Source of the DNA: Pseudomonadota bacterium
GTDB taxonomy: Bacteria > Desulfobacterota > Syntrophobacteria > Syntrophobacterales > Syntrophobacteraceae
Assembly (NCBI GenBank): GCA_023416335.1
Contig: JAEZHY010000145.1
Span: 1-44,999, forward strand
Length of the DNA: 44,999 nucleotides
Reading direction: 5' to 3'
A program made the position numbers and the translations under genes. The notes beneath the pieces were generated by a model. It did not search any database. It saw nothing but the letters and a program-made list of their open reading frames with translations, and was not told the DNA's origin. Numbering within the stretch: the first letter of the stretch is position 1; each line of letters begins with the position of its first letter. Of this stretch, positions 33,306-42,120 are shown one piece after another.

Positions 33306-34463
33306 ATGAAAACAGCGAAGACTTCAACCATCGGTGCACTCGCGCTTGCGGCTGCAATGCTCTCAATTCTTTTGCCCGGCCAGAGCTGGGGTAAGGAGCC
33401 ATATCGGATCGGCGGAATATATTCCATCACCGGTCCGAGTTCTTTTCTAGGCGATCCGGAGAAGAAGAGCATGGAAATGGCCGTAGAGGAAATCAACTCA
33501 AAGGGCGGCATCGACGGGCATCCGCTGGAAGCGGTCATCCTCGACACCGAAGGCGACCCGACCAAGGCCGTGCTTGCGGCCAATAAACTTATCAGCAAAG
33601 AAAACGTGATCGCCATCGTTGGACCGAGCCTCACCCCGACGAGCCTGGCGGTGATTCCCGTAACCGAGAAAGCGGGAATACCTCTCATCAGCTGCGCTGC
33701 CGGTATCAAGATCACGGAGCCCCCAAAACCTCTCGTTTTCAAAACCGCCCAGAAGGATGCACTGGCAGTCGAGGCGATCTACCGGCACATCCAGGGAAGG
33801 AACATCAAGAAAATCGGGATCATAACGGTCGAAGACGCGTATGGCCAGAGCGGGAAGGACCAGCTCACGGCCCAGGCCCCCAAGTTCGGGATCCAGATCG
33901 TTCAGGCGGAAACCTACGGCGCCAAAGACACCGATATGACCGCCCAGCTTGCCAAGATCCGCGCCGCGCAACCGGAAGCGATTGTCTGCTGGGGCACGAA
34001 TCCCGGCCCGGCCGTCATTTCCAAAAACGTGGTCCAGATGAATATGAAGATCCCCCTCTACCAGAGCCACGGAGTAGCATCGCCCAAGTACATAGCACTG
34101 GCCGAAAGTGCTTCGGAAGGCGTCCTGCTCCCCACGGGCAAGATCCTGGTAGCCGAACAGCTTTCCAATGACGATCCTCAGAAAGAGGTCCTGAAAAACT
34201 ACATCGCCGAATTCGAAAAACGCTTCTCCATGCCGGTCTCAGGTTTCGGCGGCTATGCCTACGACGGAACTTATCTCCTAGCCGAGGCGCTCAAGGGCAC
34301 CGAGGGAGACAAGAAGAAGATCGCTGAAAACCTGGCGAAGATCAAAGGCCACGTCGGCGTCACGGGAACATTCACCTTCTCCCCCGAGGACCACAACGGG
34401 CTGGGAGCTGACGCTTTCGTAATGGTCGAAATCAAAGACGGCAAATGGCATTTGCTGAAGTAG
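33306..34463 (+). CDS. livK: Branched-chain amino-acid-type ABC transporter substrate-binding protein
   Basis: 385 residues from ATG 33306, where GAGGAG is correctly spaced and the signal peptide begins (MKTAKTSTIGALALAAAML; cleavage near SWG-KEPY). The mature protein is a periplasmic type I binding fold: YRIGGIYSITGPSSFLGDPE, MEMAVEEINSKGGIDGHPLE, AVLAANKLISKENVIAIVGP, LTPTSLAVIPVTEKAGIPLI, KKIGIITVEDAYGQSGKDQL, ETYGAKDTDMTAQLAKIRAA and CWGTNPGPAVISKNVVQMNM. It captures ligand for LivHMGF. In this operon the ligand could be an aromatic or branched compound fed to the PaaK-like enzyme rather than leucine; this is inference. Confidence 0.92.
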   Translation: MKTAKTSTIGALALAAAMLSILLPGQSWGKEPYRIGGIYSITGPSSFLGDPEKKSMEMAVEEINSKGGIDGHPLEAVILDTEGDPTKAVLAANKLISKENVIAIVGPSLTPTSLAVIPVTEKAGIPLISCAAGIKITEPPKPLVFKTAQKDALAVEAIYRHIQGRNIKKIGIITVEDAYGQSGKDQLTAQAPKFGIQIVQAETYGAKDTDMTAQLAKIRAAQPEAIVCWGTNPGPAVISKNVVQMNMKIPLYQSHGVASPKYIALAESASEGVLLPTGKILVAEQLSNDDPQKEVLKNYIAEFEKRFSMPVSGFGGYAYDGTYLLAEALKGTEGDKKKIAENLAKIKGHVGVTGTFTFSPEDHNGLGADAFVMVEIKDGKWHLLK

Positions 34464-34470
34464 GCGGAAG

Positions 34471-35346
34471 ATGCAGGAGTTTCTACAGTACATATTCTCC
34501 GGAGTAACGAACGGGGCCGTTTATGCGGTCATAGCCCTGGGTTTTTCGATGCTCTATGCCAGTACGGGGCTCATCAATTTTGCCCAGGGCGAGTTCGTCA
34601 TGATCGGAGCGCTCAGCCTGATTTCACTTTGGAAGGGGCTGCACCTGCCCCTTCCGATCGCCTTCGCCGGAGCAATCGCTGCAACCGCCTTCATCGGGTT
34701 CCTGCTGGAGCGCTTCGCCATAAGGCAGGTCAGAAAGCCGCATCCAATAGTCCTGGTGATTATCACCGTGGGGGCATCCATTCTCCTCCGCGGCGTGAGC
34801 ATGATCGGATGGGGCAAGGATTCGCACAGCTCGCCCTCGTTTTCGAGCGCCCCGCCCTTTGAGATCCTGGGGGCGACGCTCCTGCCGCAAAGCGTCTGGA
34901 TACTTGCGATTACCTTGCTGGTCGTCGTAGGACTGCACGTCTTCCACAGGAAGTTCCTTACCGGCAGGGCCATGCTTGCCTGCGCGATAAGCACGAAGGC
35001 CGCGGCGATTGTCGGTATCCCAACCGACAGGATGGTGCTGCTCGCTTTCGCGATGAGCGCGGCAATGGGCGGAATCGGCGGCGTTCTGATTGCACCGCTC
35101 AGCATGAGCAGCTTCGACATGGGAATGAATCTCGGGCTGAAGGGGTTTTGCGCCGCCATGATAGGCGGGCTCGGAAGCTCCTGGGGAGCGGTTTTAGGCG
35201 GATTACTTCTCGGAGTGCTCGAAGCCCTTGGGGTAGGTTTCCTCTCTTCCGGCCTTAAGGATGCGGCCGCTTTCGTGCTGCTTCTCCTGATTCTGTATTT
35301 TCGTCCCGCAGGCATCCTCGGAACGGCTTCAATTCAGCGGTTTTAG
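34471..35346 (+). CDS. livH: ABC transporter permease (LivH type)
   Basis: 291 residues, about eight membrane helices. The start MQEFLQYIFSGVTNGAVYAV, then IALGFSMLYASTGLINFAQG and EFVMIGAL, is the LivH signature. AISTKAAAIVGIPTDRMVLL (the EAA-like loop contacting the ATPases) and GMNLGLKGFCAAMIGGLGS are in the usual positions. It is seven bases after livK. The gene is followed by a 484-base block of repeats before livM, which is unusual for this operon. Confidence 0.93.
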   Translation: MQEFLQYIFSGVTNGAVYAVIALGFSMLYASTGLINFAQGEFVMIGALSLISLWKGLHLPLPIAFAGAIAATAFIGFLLERFAIRQVRKPHPIVLVIITVGASILLRGVSMIGWGKDSHSSPSFSSAPPFEILGATLLPQSVWILAITLLVVVGLHVFHRKFLTGRAMLACAISTKAAAIVGIPTDRMVLLAFAMSAAMGGIGGVLIAPLSMSSFDMGMNLGLKGFCAAMIGGLGSSWGAVLGGLLLGVLEALGVGFLSSGLKDAAAFVLLLLILYFRPAGILGTASIQRF

Positions 35347-35830
35347 GCTTGCGACCCGGCCCGCCTCACCGGCCGAAGGAAAGCATCGTCCGCCATTATT
35401 GGGCATGGCCGGATGGCGGGCACGATGATGCCCAATGTTGTTGCTTTAAGGAAATACACCGCTGGTTCCCAAGGTCCGGGGGCTGTTGCCCAAATCATCG
35501 CGACAGCCCCGAATGGCTCACAGAGCCCGGACCCGTCATTCCGATGAACATCGGAATCCAGGCCTTCGGGGCAGATTAATAGTGAATTCAAGTCTTTAAA
35601 AACCCTGGTTCCCGGCTTAAAAGCATTGCCGGGATGACGGGTTGGGGGAACCCGGCCGCAAAATGCCCGGCAAAAAGGTTTGTCTCTACTTGGGCAACAG
35701 CCCCCCGGAGCTGGGAAACCAGCGGAACTAATCATTGTCCACCGGGCCGGCCGGTAGGCACGATAACCCCGTGCTCCCAGAGTGCCCCATGCACGTTAAA
35801 TACATCGTCTAAATGTCTTCGGAAGGAACT
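35347..35830. repeat. Repeat block interrupting the liv operon
   Basis: The gap between livH and livM holds dispersed palindromes: ATTCCGATGAACATCGGAAT at 35539-35558; a segment at 35583-35648 (GAATTCAAGTCTTTAAAAAC continuing to GGGATGACGGGTTGGGGG) that is the inverse of 16651-16713; CCGCTGGTTCCCAAGGTCCG at 35460-35479; and a CCGGCCGGTAGGCACGATA end. No coding frame is supported. None looks like a T-run terminator on the plus strand. Confidence 0.75.
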
Positions 35831-36784
35831 ATGCGCTACGCAATTCTAACAGCGGCGGTACTGGCCGCCGGATTCGGCATCTCCAGCCCGTATGTGCTTC
35901 AGCTGCTGACCTTCATCGGGATCAACGTCCTGCTGGCGCTCGGCTTGAACATGCTCATGGGCTACGCGGGCCAGATTTCGCTCGGACATGCCGCTTTCTA
36001 CGGACTGGGGGCCTATGTGACCGGAGTACTGACGGTTCATTACAACTGGTCGCCCTGGCTGGCCCTCGCCGCGGCCCTCGTGCTCACCGCCGTGGCGGCA
36101 TTCCTGATCGCCCTCCCCCTGCTCGAACTGAGCGGATTCTACCTCGGGATGGGCACCCTCGGGTTCGGCATGATCGGATATGTAATTTTCCGCCAATGGG
36201 GAAGCCTTACCGGTGGAGACTCGGGCCTGGTCGGGATCCCTTCGCTCGAAATTGGTCCAGTTTCTTTCTCTTCTGCGAGGAACTACCTCTTCCTTGCCTG
36301 GGCCGCCGCCATCCTGAGCATATTTTTGTGCGAGCGCATCATCAGCTCCCGGGTAGGCCTCGCCCTGAGGGCCATCCACGACAGTGAACGGGCCGCATCC
36401 TCTATGGGTATCGACACCGGACGGCTCAAAGTCCACGTCTTCGTTCTGAGCGCCCTCCTCGCCGCCGTCGCCGGGTTCCTTTATGCGCACCTGGTCAGTT
36501 TCATCAGCCCGAGTTCGTTCGGATTTCTCGTCTCGGTCAGAATAGTCACCATGGTGGTAATCGGCGGCATGGCAAGCGTCTGGGGAGCCTTACTGGGCGC
36601 TGCGGTCCTCACCGTGCTGCCCGAAACACTCTCCATCTTCACAGAGTACGAAATGATCGTCTACGGCCTGGTGCTGATCGTAATCATGATCGTTCTGCCG
36701 CAGGGCCTGTTCAGAGGGATTCTGGATATTTATGAGCATGCGAAATTCAAGGCGGGAAACATTCCTGCCCGTTCTCAGGGTTGA
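35831..36784 (+). CDS. livM: ABC transporter permease (LivM type)
   Basis: 317 residues from ATG 35831, preceded by GGAAGGA; the in-frame ATG 35813 has no signal. About nine hydrophobic segments. LGLNMLMGYAGQISLGHAAF and YGLGAYVTGVLT are the LivM landmarks; SGFYLGMGTLGFGMIGYV and GDSGLVGIPSLEIG follow; LALRAIHDSERAASSMGIDT is the EAA-type ATPase contact; SPSSFGFLVSVRIVTMVVIG and GGMASVWGALLGAAVLTVLP close the fold. The end overlaps livG by 53 bases. Confidence 0.92.
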   Translation: MRYAILTAAVLAAGFGISSPYVLQLLTFIGINVLLALGLNMLMGYAGQISLGHAAFYGLGAYVTGVLTVHYNWSPWLALAAALVLTAVAAFLIALPLLELSGFYLGMGTLGFGMIGYVIFRQWGSLTGGDSGLVGIPSLEIGPVSFSSARNYLFLAWAAAILSIFLCERIISSRVGLALRAIHDSERAASSMGIDTGRLKVHVFVLSALLAAVAGFLYAHLVSFISPSSFGFLVSVRIVTMVVIGGMASVWGALLGAAVLTVLPETLSIFTEYEMIVYGLVLIVIMIVLPQGLFRGILDIYEHAKFKAGNIPARSQG

Positions 36785-37556
36785 TTCGGCTTCCAAATCT
36801 TTCGGGGGCATCCAGGCGTTGACCGGGATCTCATTCAGTGTGCCGGCAGGAGCAATTCATGCGATTATCGGCCCGAACGGAGCGGGGAAGACCACATTGC
36901 TGAACGTCATCACCGGGGCCTATCCGTCGGACACCGGCACGGTCATGTTCGGCGAAGAAGACCTGAGAGGCAGAAAGCCGCATCAGCGGGTCGCGCTCGG
37001 GATAGCCAGGACTTTCCAGAATATCGAAATGTTCGGGAGCATGAGCGTTCTGGAAAACGTGCTGGTGGGACGGCATGTGAAGACCCGTTGCGGCTTCTGG
37101 GGAGCGATGACCCGCCTGCCCGGTGTTGCAAAAGAAGAACGGGCTGCGAGGCGGCAGGCCCTTGAGATGCTCGAATTCGTCGGACTGAGCGATGCCGCCT
37201 CGTGGCGCAGCTCCGAAATACCTTTCGGATGGCAGCGTTTCCTCGAAATCGCCCGAGCCCTGGCCACGGGTCCGAAAATGTTGCTGCTCGATGAACCTGC
37301 ATCCGGCCTGAACGCCGTCGAGACGGCCACACTCGCAAGGCTTCTGCTCAAGATCAGGCAATCCGGCGTTACGCTGCTCCTTGTCGAGCACGACATGAAC
37401 CTGGTTATGAGTATTTCCGATCGCGTGCTGGTGCTCAATCACGGGATGATGCTGGCCGAGGGCTCCCCCTCGGAAATCCAGAAAAATGAAGCCGTTATCT
37501 CCGCCTATCTCGGGCGGGAAGGAGTGGAAGGCAAATGCTCCGCATCCGCGATTTAA
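36732..37556 (+). CDS. livG: ABC transporter ATP-binding protein (LivG type)
   Basis: 274 residues. Walker A GPNGAGKTTLLNVITGA, Q-loop GIARTFQNIEMFGSMSVLEN, LivG-specific VLVGRHVKTRCGFWG, a signature region reading SEIPFGWQRFLEIARALATG (where LSYGxQR is usual; here FGWQR), Walker B MLLLDEPASGLNAVE and H-loop LLVEHDMNLVMSISDRVLVL. The change of the signature Gly-Gly/Gln element to PFGWQR is a mild divergence. The start at 36732 lies within livM, giving a 53-base overlap; the next ATG is two codons on. It overlaps livF by 22 bases. Confidence 0.92.
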   Translation: MSMRNSRRETFLPVLRVDSASKSFGGIQALTGISFSVPAGAIHAIIGPNGAGKTTLLNVITGAYPSDTGTVMFGEEDLRGRKPHQRVALGIARTFQNIEMFGSMSVLENVLVGRHVKTRCGFWGAMTRLPGVAKEERAARRQALEMLEFVGLSDAASWRSSEIPFGWQRFLEIARALATGPKMLLLDEPASGLNAVETATLARLLLKIRQSGVTLLLVEHDMNLVMSISDRVLVLNHGMMLAEGSPSEIQKNEAVISAYLGREGVEGKCSASAI

Positions 37557-38257
37557 CCTGCCGCTACGGCAGCATCCCGGCCATAAACAGGATCGGCCTT
37601 ACGGTCAAATCCGGCGAACTGGTAGCTCTGGTCGGTGCCAACGGAGCCGGGAAGAGCACGCTTCTTCAGGCAATCTGCGGATTTGTTTCCGATTGGGACG
37701 GAGAGGTCTCCTTCCAGGGAACGCAGCTTCGGCAGCTCAAGCCCCCGCAGATTGTCGAGAAGGGGATCAGCCTGGTACCGGAAGGCCGCATGCTCTTTCC
37801 ACCCCTGAGCGTCCGCGAAAATCTCGAACTCGGGGCCTATGCACGCTACAGGAGACGGGAAAAAGCGATTGCAGATGACCTGGAAGAAATCATGGACCTC
37901 TTTCCGATACTGAGGCAGAGGGCAAAGCAGTCTGCGGGGACCTTGTCCGGCGGAGAGCAGCAGATGCTCGCAATCGGCAGGGCCCTCATGGCCCGGCCGA
38001 AACTCCTGCTGCTCGATGAACCCTGCATGGGGCTTGCCCCTCTTATGGTGGTCCTCATCCTGGAAACCCTCCAGAAACTAAGGGAACGAGGCATTACGAT
38101 CCTTCTCGTGGAGCAGAATGCAACGGCGGCACTCGGCATCTCAGACAGGGGATACGTTCTCGAAAACGGCCGCATCTCGCTCGAAGGCCGCGCCTCCATC
38201 CTTCTCGCCGACAGCAGCGTCAGGCAGGCCTACCTGGGGAAAGAATGCAGAGCGTGA
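37535..38257 (+). CDS. livF: ABC transporter ATP-binding protein (LivF type)
   Basis: 240 residues. MLRIRDLTCRYGSIPAINRI starts the domain; Walker A is GANGAGKSTLLQAICGF, the Q-loop region is GISLVPEGRMLFPPLSVREN and LELGAYARYRR, the signature is SAGTLSGGEQQMLAIGRALM, Walker B LLLLDEPCMGLAPLMV, the H-loop position carries Gln in LLVEQNATAALGISDR, which is normal for LivF. GGAAGG lies before the ATG inside livG. It closes the operon; a small hairpin repeat follows. Confidence 0.94.
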   Translation: MLRIRDLTCRYGSIPAINRIGLTVKSGELVALVGANGAGKSTLLQAICGFVSDWDGEVSFQGTQLRQLKPPQIVEKGISLVPEGRMLFPPLSVRENLELGAYARYRRREKAIADDLEEIMDLFPILRQRAKQSAGTLSGGEQQMLAIGRALMARPKLLLLDEPCMGLAPLMVVLILETLQKLRERGITILLVEQNATAALGISDRGYVLENGRISLEGRASILLADSSVRQAYLGKECRA

Positions 38258-38365
38258 AAGCCCGGTTCACGATTAATCCGCCCTAAAGGTCTTATCAAAC
38301 TTCAATCCGGCATCGTAATTATTCGAGGCTTCGAAAAACGCTGAGAAAGGTGCACGGCGAGACGA

Positions 38366-38394
38366 GTAGGGTGGGCAAGCTTTACGTGCCCACC
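38366..38394 (+). repeat. GTAGGGTGGGCA hairpin, simplest copy
   Basis: GGTGGGCA (38370-38377) and TGCCCACC (38387-38394) form an 8-bp stem with a 9-base loop, preceded by GTAG. It is the minimal member of the family seen at 14505, 16339 and 21509. Confidence 0.7.
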
Positions 38395-38446
38395 TATCAT
38401 CCATTGGAACAAACCTCTTTCGAAATGGCCGGACCAGCCCGCATTC

Positions 38447-40324
38447 TTGCCAATCCTCTCCCGCAATCTTAAAAATCATGGTGGGGACAGGTTTATTCTG
38501 CATTCGGCAGCGGATGAATCTGTCGTGGGAGGGACAGTGAAAGGATTTTACGTAAGGTCTTTGTTTTCCGGGTTAAGCTGTGGGGCAAGAATTGCTCTCA
38601 TTTACATGATGGCGGGTGCGCTTTGGATCGTTCTCTCCAACTTCGGGGTAGCATTCCTGTTCGGAGAAAACCTGGAATCCCAGATAGCGGAAGTGCTGAA
38701 AGGCCTGACCTTCGTAGCCGTTTCCGCGGTACTTATCTACGTTCTGATCGAAAGAGCCGTTTCCTTCATAAAGAAATCTGAAGATGCCCTCCTCGAAAGC
38801 CGTAAGACCCTCTCCACCCTGCTGGACAACCTTCCTGGCGTAGCCTACCGCTACCGCTGCAAGAACGATGAGAGCCCTTTCGACTTCATCAGTTCGGGAG
38901 TATACGAACTCACGGGTTACCCTCCTTCCGTGATGACGGGAAAACGCAAACTGGATGCGATCATCGTCGAAGAAGACCGGGAGAAAGTCCGAACATCGAT
39001 CCAGACGGCCCTTGAACAGAAACTCTCGTTTAAGCTGGTCTATCGAATTCGGAGTGCGGACGGCACCACCAGGTGGGTTTGGGAGCAGGGACGCGGCATC
39101 TATTCCGAACGCGGCGAGTTGACGGGAATGGAAGGCCTCGTGACCGACATAACGGAGCGCAGGCGAGCCGAAGAGGCCCTGAAAAGGTCGGAGGGGGTAT
39201 ACAGGGCACTTGTTGAAGGAACTTCCGATGCGATTCTTATGGTAGACAGGAGCAGGACCATAGTATCCGTCAACGGGGCTTTCCTTGATCTTTTCGGCTA
39301 CTCCCGGGAGGAACTCGAAGGGAAATCGGTCCGCATCATTCATCCTTCCCAGGAGAGCTTCGAAAACTTTGGCAGGGCCGCTTACCCCGCCCTGGTAGAG
39401 GCCCCCCTCAGAATCGAATGGGAACTCAAAAAGAAAGACGGAACAGTGTTCCCGATCGACGGGACTTATTCCGCCATTACCGGCCCGGACGGCTCCGTTG
39501 TGGGACACGTCGGAATAATCCGCGACATTACGAACCGGCGGCAGTCCGAGCGCGAATTGAGGGAATACCGGGAGCACCTGGAAGATATGGTATCCGACCG
39601 GACGCGCGAGCTTCGAGAGGCACAGAAGGCCCTCGTCCAGAGGGAAAAGCTGAAGACCCTGGGAGCAATTGCCGCTGAAGTGGCCCACGAAATCCGAAAT
39701 CCGCTGGTGTCCATCGGAGGATTCGCCCGGCGGCTTCAGAAGAAATATCCGGATGCGCGCGAAGCCGAAATCATCCTGCGCGAATCGCGGCGACTCGAGA
39801 CAATGCTCAACCGGCTCAGTGAGTACCTCCGCCCAGTTGAAATGCGCCCCCAGGAGTCACCCGTAAATGCCATCCTCGCCGATTCCCTTCACCTGCTCGC
39901 TCCGGAACTGGAAAAAGAAATGGTCAAAGTCCACCTCGACCTTCATCCCGACCTGCCGAGTGCTCACGTCGACCCGGCTATTCTGACCCAAGTCTTCGTA
40001 GCCATGATCCGAAACGTGATCCGGATGATGAATTCGGAAAGAAACCTCACGGTGCGAACCTATTACGGAGAAAACAATGTCTACGTGGATATGGTAAGCC
40101 CGACGAAGACAAAGGTAAAAGACCCGGACCTTCTGCTCCTTCCGTTCGATGAGTCTGAACAAGGGGCGGGAATCTCTCTTACTTTCAAACTGCTCAAGGG
40201 AATGGGCGGTGCCCTGTCGGTTTCTCAGGAGGACGATAAAGCCGTCTTTTCCGTCTCTCTGGTCAAATGCCAGGGGACCCTGGACCATGCCGATTCGGAT
40301 CAGGAATGGACTCAGACCGGGTAG
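38447..40324 (+). CDS. PAS-domain histidine kinase with degenerate ATPase domain
   Basis: Up to 625 residues from ATG 38447; GTG 38537, with GGAGGG just before it and directly preceding the membrane region, is a good alternative. Two helices (about residues 48-75 and 82-104) anchor it. A PAS domain with PAC follows (LDNLPGVAYRYRCKNDESPF to GLVTDITERRRAEE), then a second PAS (YRALVEGTSDAILMVDRSRT to GHVGIIRDITNRRQSERE), a coiled coil and the HisKA H-box AIAAEVAHEIRNPLVSIGGF (His414 counted from the ATG). In the ATPase part the N-box is weak (MIRNVIRMMN), the DxGxG G1 motif is absent (the position reads VSPTKTKVKDPD) and G2 is GAGISLTFKLLKGMGG rather than GTGLGL. It may not autophosphorylate. 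No response regulator is adjacent. Confidence 0.83.
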   Translation: MPILSRNLKNHGGDRFILHSAADESVVGGTVKGFYVRSLFSGLSCGARIALIYMMAGALWIVLSNFGVAFLFGENLESQIAEVLKGLTFVAVSAVLIYVLIERAVSFIKKSEDALLESRKTLSTLLDNLPGVAYRYRCKNDESPFDFISSGVYELTGYPPSVMTGKRKLDAIIVEEDREKVRTSIQTALEQKLSFKLVYRIRSADGTTRWVWEQGRGIYSERGELTGMEGLVTDITERRRAEEALKRSEGVYRALVEGTSDAILMVDRSRTIVSVNGAFLDLFGYSREELEGKSVRIIHPSQESFENFGRAAYPALVEAPLRIEWELKKKDGTVFPIDGTYSAITGPDGSVVGHVGIIRDITNRRQSERELREYREHLEDMVSDRTRELREAQKALVQREKLKTLGAIAAEVAHEIRNPLVSIGGFARRLQKKYPDAREAEIILRESRRLETMLNRLSEYLRPVEMRPQESPVNAILADSLHLLAPELEKEMVKVHLDLHPDLPSAHVDPAILTQVFVAMIRNVIRMMNSERNLTVRTYYGENNVYVDMVSPTKTKVKDPDLLLLPFDESEQGAGISLTFKLLKGMGGALSVSQEDDKAVFSVSLVKCQGTLDHADSDQEWTQTG

Positions 40325-40611
40325 GGATTCAGAAGACTCCAACCGCTAGGCAAAGCAAGCCAAAAATTGAAGGGCTTTTCACCACGAAAGGCGCGAAATA
40401 CAAGAAGGAAACGGCACCAACCTCTTAGGCACACATGGAACCAAGGGGAACCAAATGGCACTTTCGTGTGCTTCCTGCTTCTCCGCCAAGCATTGGAGGG
40501 CATACAATTGCGGGCATTCTTCGCGATGCCCGGATGGTGGGCACGATAAAGCTGCCGCGCTACGCTCCCCCACACCCTGCTGCAGTCCCGGCACCATTCT
40601 GCCATGGCGAT
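40325..40611. other. Intergenic, further repeat pieces
   Basis: A piece at about 40415-40475 (ACCTCTTAGGCACACATGGA followed by GGGGAACCAAATGGCACTTT) matches a part of the interspersed repeat at 40700-40750. A GCCCGGATGGTGGGCACGAT piece at 40527 resembles 35410. No gene seen. Confidence 0.5.
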
Positions 40612-40975
40612 GTTTTCTTTCGTGATTTTCGTACTACTACCAGTCATTTTCTTGTTTTTTGAGCAAGATTTTCATGTTGCCGGTTCTGTAAATCATTTGA
40701 CATCAACCTCTTAGGTGCACATGGAACGGAGGGGAACCGAACGGCACTTTCGTGTGTTTCGTACTCGTACCGCTCACCCAAAAACGATGGGTTGCGCTCC
40801 GTGACTGTGTCGTAACCGACCGGGGTTGGGCTGGTTTTCATCGACAACACGACACAGTTTCCCCGCCTCGCCCATCCTACGACCTTATCCAATTGTTTTC
40901 TTTCGTGATTTTCGTGTATTTCGTGGTTAGGAAGTTTTTATCTTTGCATTTTGGTTGCGGCTCTGCAGTCCCAGG
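40612..40975 (+). repeat. Long interspersed non-coding repeat, copy 2
   Basis: Matches 5010-5335 in the same orientation, with small indels. Both copies contain the phrases TCGTGATTTTCGTACTACTA, GTGTCGTAACCGACCGGGG and ACGACCTTATCCAATTGTTT. The middle has an insertion of about 20 bases compared with copy 1. Confidence 0.75.
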
Positions 40976-41018
40976 CCTTTTGTGGTTAACATTTTGGCTT
41001 TTTTGTAGTTAGATGTTG

Positions 41019-41927
41019 TTAGAAGTCTTTATGCCCACCATTTCTTAATGATTCCAGAAAGACGAGAAATTCTCTTTTGCGCTTCCGGAACGAGCGCTGC
41101 AGCCTTTTGGCGCGAGCCAGGACCTGATTTCCGAAAGTTCTTTTTATCTCATTGCCTTCCGCGACAATTTCGTGCAGCCGCGCACTGTCTCGCGCCAGAT
41201 CGAGGAGCATCTCCCTTGTACAGTTTTGTATCCTACGGTTGAATTCGAAGCTGGTTCGCCAATAATGCCGCAGGTCGTCGCCACAGGTTTCGATCTCAGG
41301 CCCGGCGGTCTGAAGAATGTATGAAAAAGCGAATTGTTCGGCCCATTCCATCGTACGCGGCACATTTCTGCAAAAAAAGTCGCAAAATCGTACAACCTGG
41401 TCGAGCATCGCCGGATTCAGTGTTCTCGGCAGGCCGATCACCCCTGAGTTGTATACCACTATGGAGGCCGGATCATGGACGGGGAACCCCGCCCTCTCGA
41501 GTAGATCGTGCTTTCTCATCACAGCGAGATACTGCGGGAAAAAGGACTCTGAGAGAATGTTCTCACGCTCCTGCATCACGATGTGCCCGCTTTCGAGAAA
41601 CCCGCAAATGCGTTCGGGGCCGTTCGTCCAGAACGTGTCGCTATCTATAAAAACAACATTCTTCCCGGTTTGCCGGAACACATGCCGCACCAGTTCCGTC
41701 TTTACGCGGTGTGTGAAACCATACGGCCCCCGCCAGCGTTTCTTCTGGTCCCTGGTAAACAGCACGGGCGTAGCGGGAAGCTCTTCAAAATCAGCAGGCC
41801 TGTCCGTGTAGACGATAATCTCACCGGGAATGGGCCCCCAGGAGGCAAGCGAGGCGATGCTCAGCTCCGCCTGTTTCCGAAACTGCCGGCCTCCGTGGGC
41901 AAGGTAGACAAAAATGAAACGACTCAT
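41019..41927 (-). CDS. Putative GT-A glycosyltransferase
   Basis: 302 residues from ATG 41927, where an AGGGA precedes it; the longer frame to 42023 is unsupported. MSRFIFVYLAHGGRQFRKQA, then ELSIASLASW and IIVYTDRPADFEELPATPVL form the N-terminal nucleotide-binding strands. KNVVFIDSDTFWTNGPERIC contains a DxD motif (DSD) that would hold the metal and sugar nucleotide; PASIVVYNSGVIGLPR is the second half. A basic tail follows (RAKRLQRSFRKRKREFLVFL), possibly binding the membrane surface. No close family name is certain; the DxD and YTDR features are typical of GT-A transferases. It lies divergent from the small membrane protein gene, with about 190 bases between. Confidence 0.7.
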   Translation of the reverse strand: MSRFIFVYLAHGGRQFRKQAELSIASLASWGPIPGEIIVYTDRPADFEELPATPVLFTRDQKKRWRGPYGFTHRVKTELVRHVFRQTGKNVVFIDSDTFWTNGPERICGFLESGHIVMQERENILSESFFPQYLAVMRKHDLLERAGFPVHDPASIVVYNSGVIGLPRTLNPAMLDQVVRFCDFFCRNVPRTMEWAEQFAFSYILQTAGPEIETCGDDLRHYWRTSFEFNRRIQNCTREMLLDLARDSARLHEIVAEGNEIKRTFGNQVLARAKRLQRSFRKRKREFLVFLESLRNGGHKDF

Positions 41928-42120
41928 AAGGGATTTCCCTGGTCCGGACATATTGCCGCATGTAATGAACGCTGATTTCCGGTATTGTGGTTTCCTCGAT
42001 GCCCCGGGGACGTAGAAAGGCACCGATATCGCGGGATTATGGTCGCGGATCGGCCAAAAGACAAGAAGATCTTGGGGCGGATCCGTATGCGAGCGTGTTT
42101 ACTCAAAACAGGTAACGTCC

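Noticed and set aside
40466..40483. TGGCAC followed by TGTGC as a sigma-54 promoter
   Set aside because: The second half does not match the TTGC element and it lies inside a repeated non-coding unit with no gene downstream.
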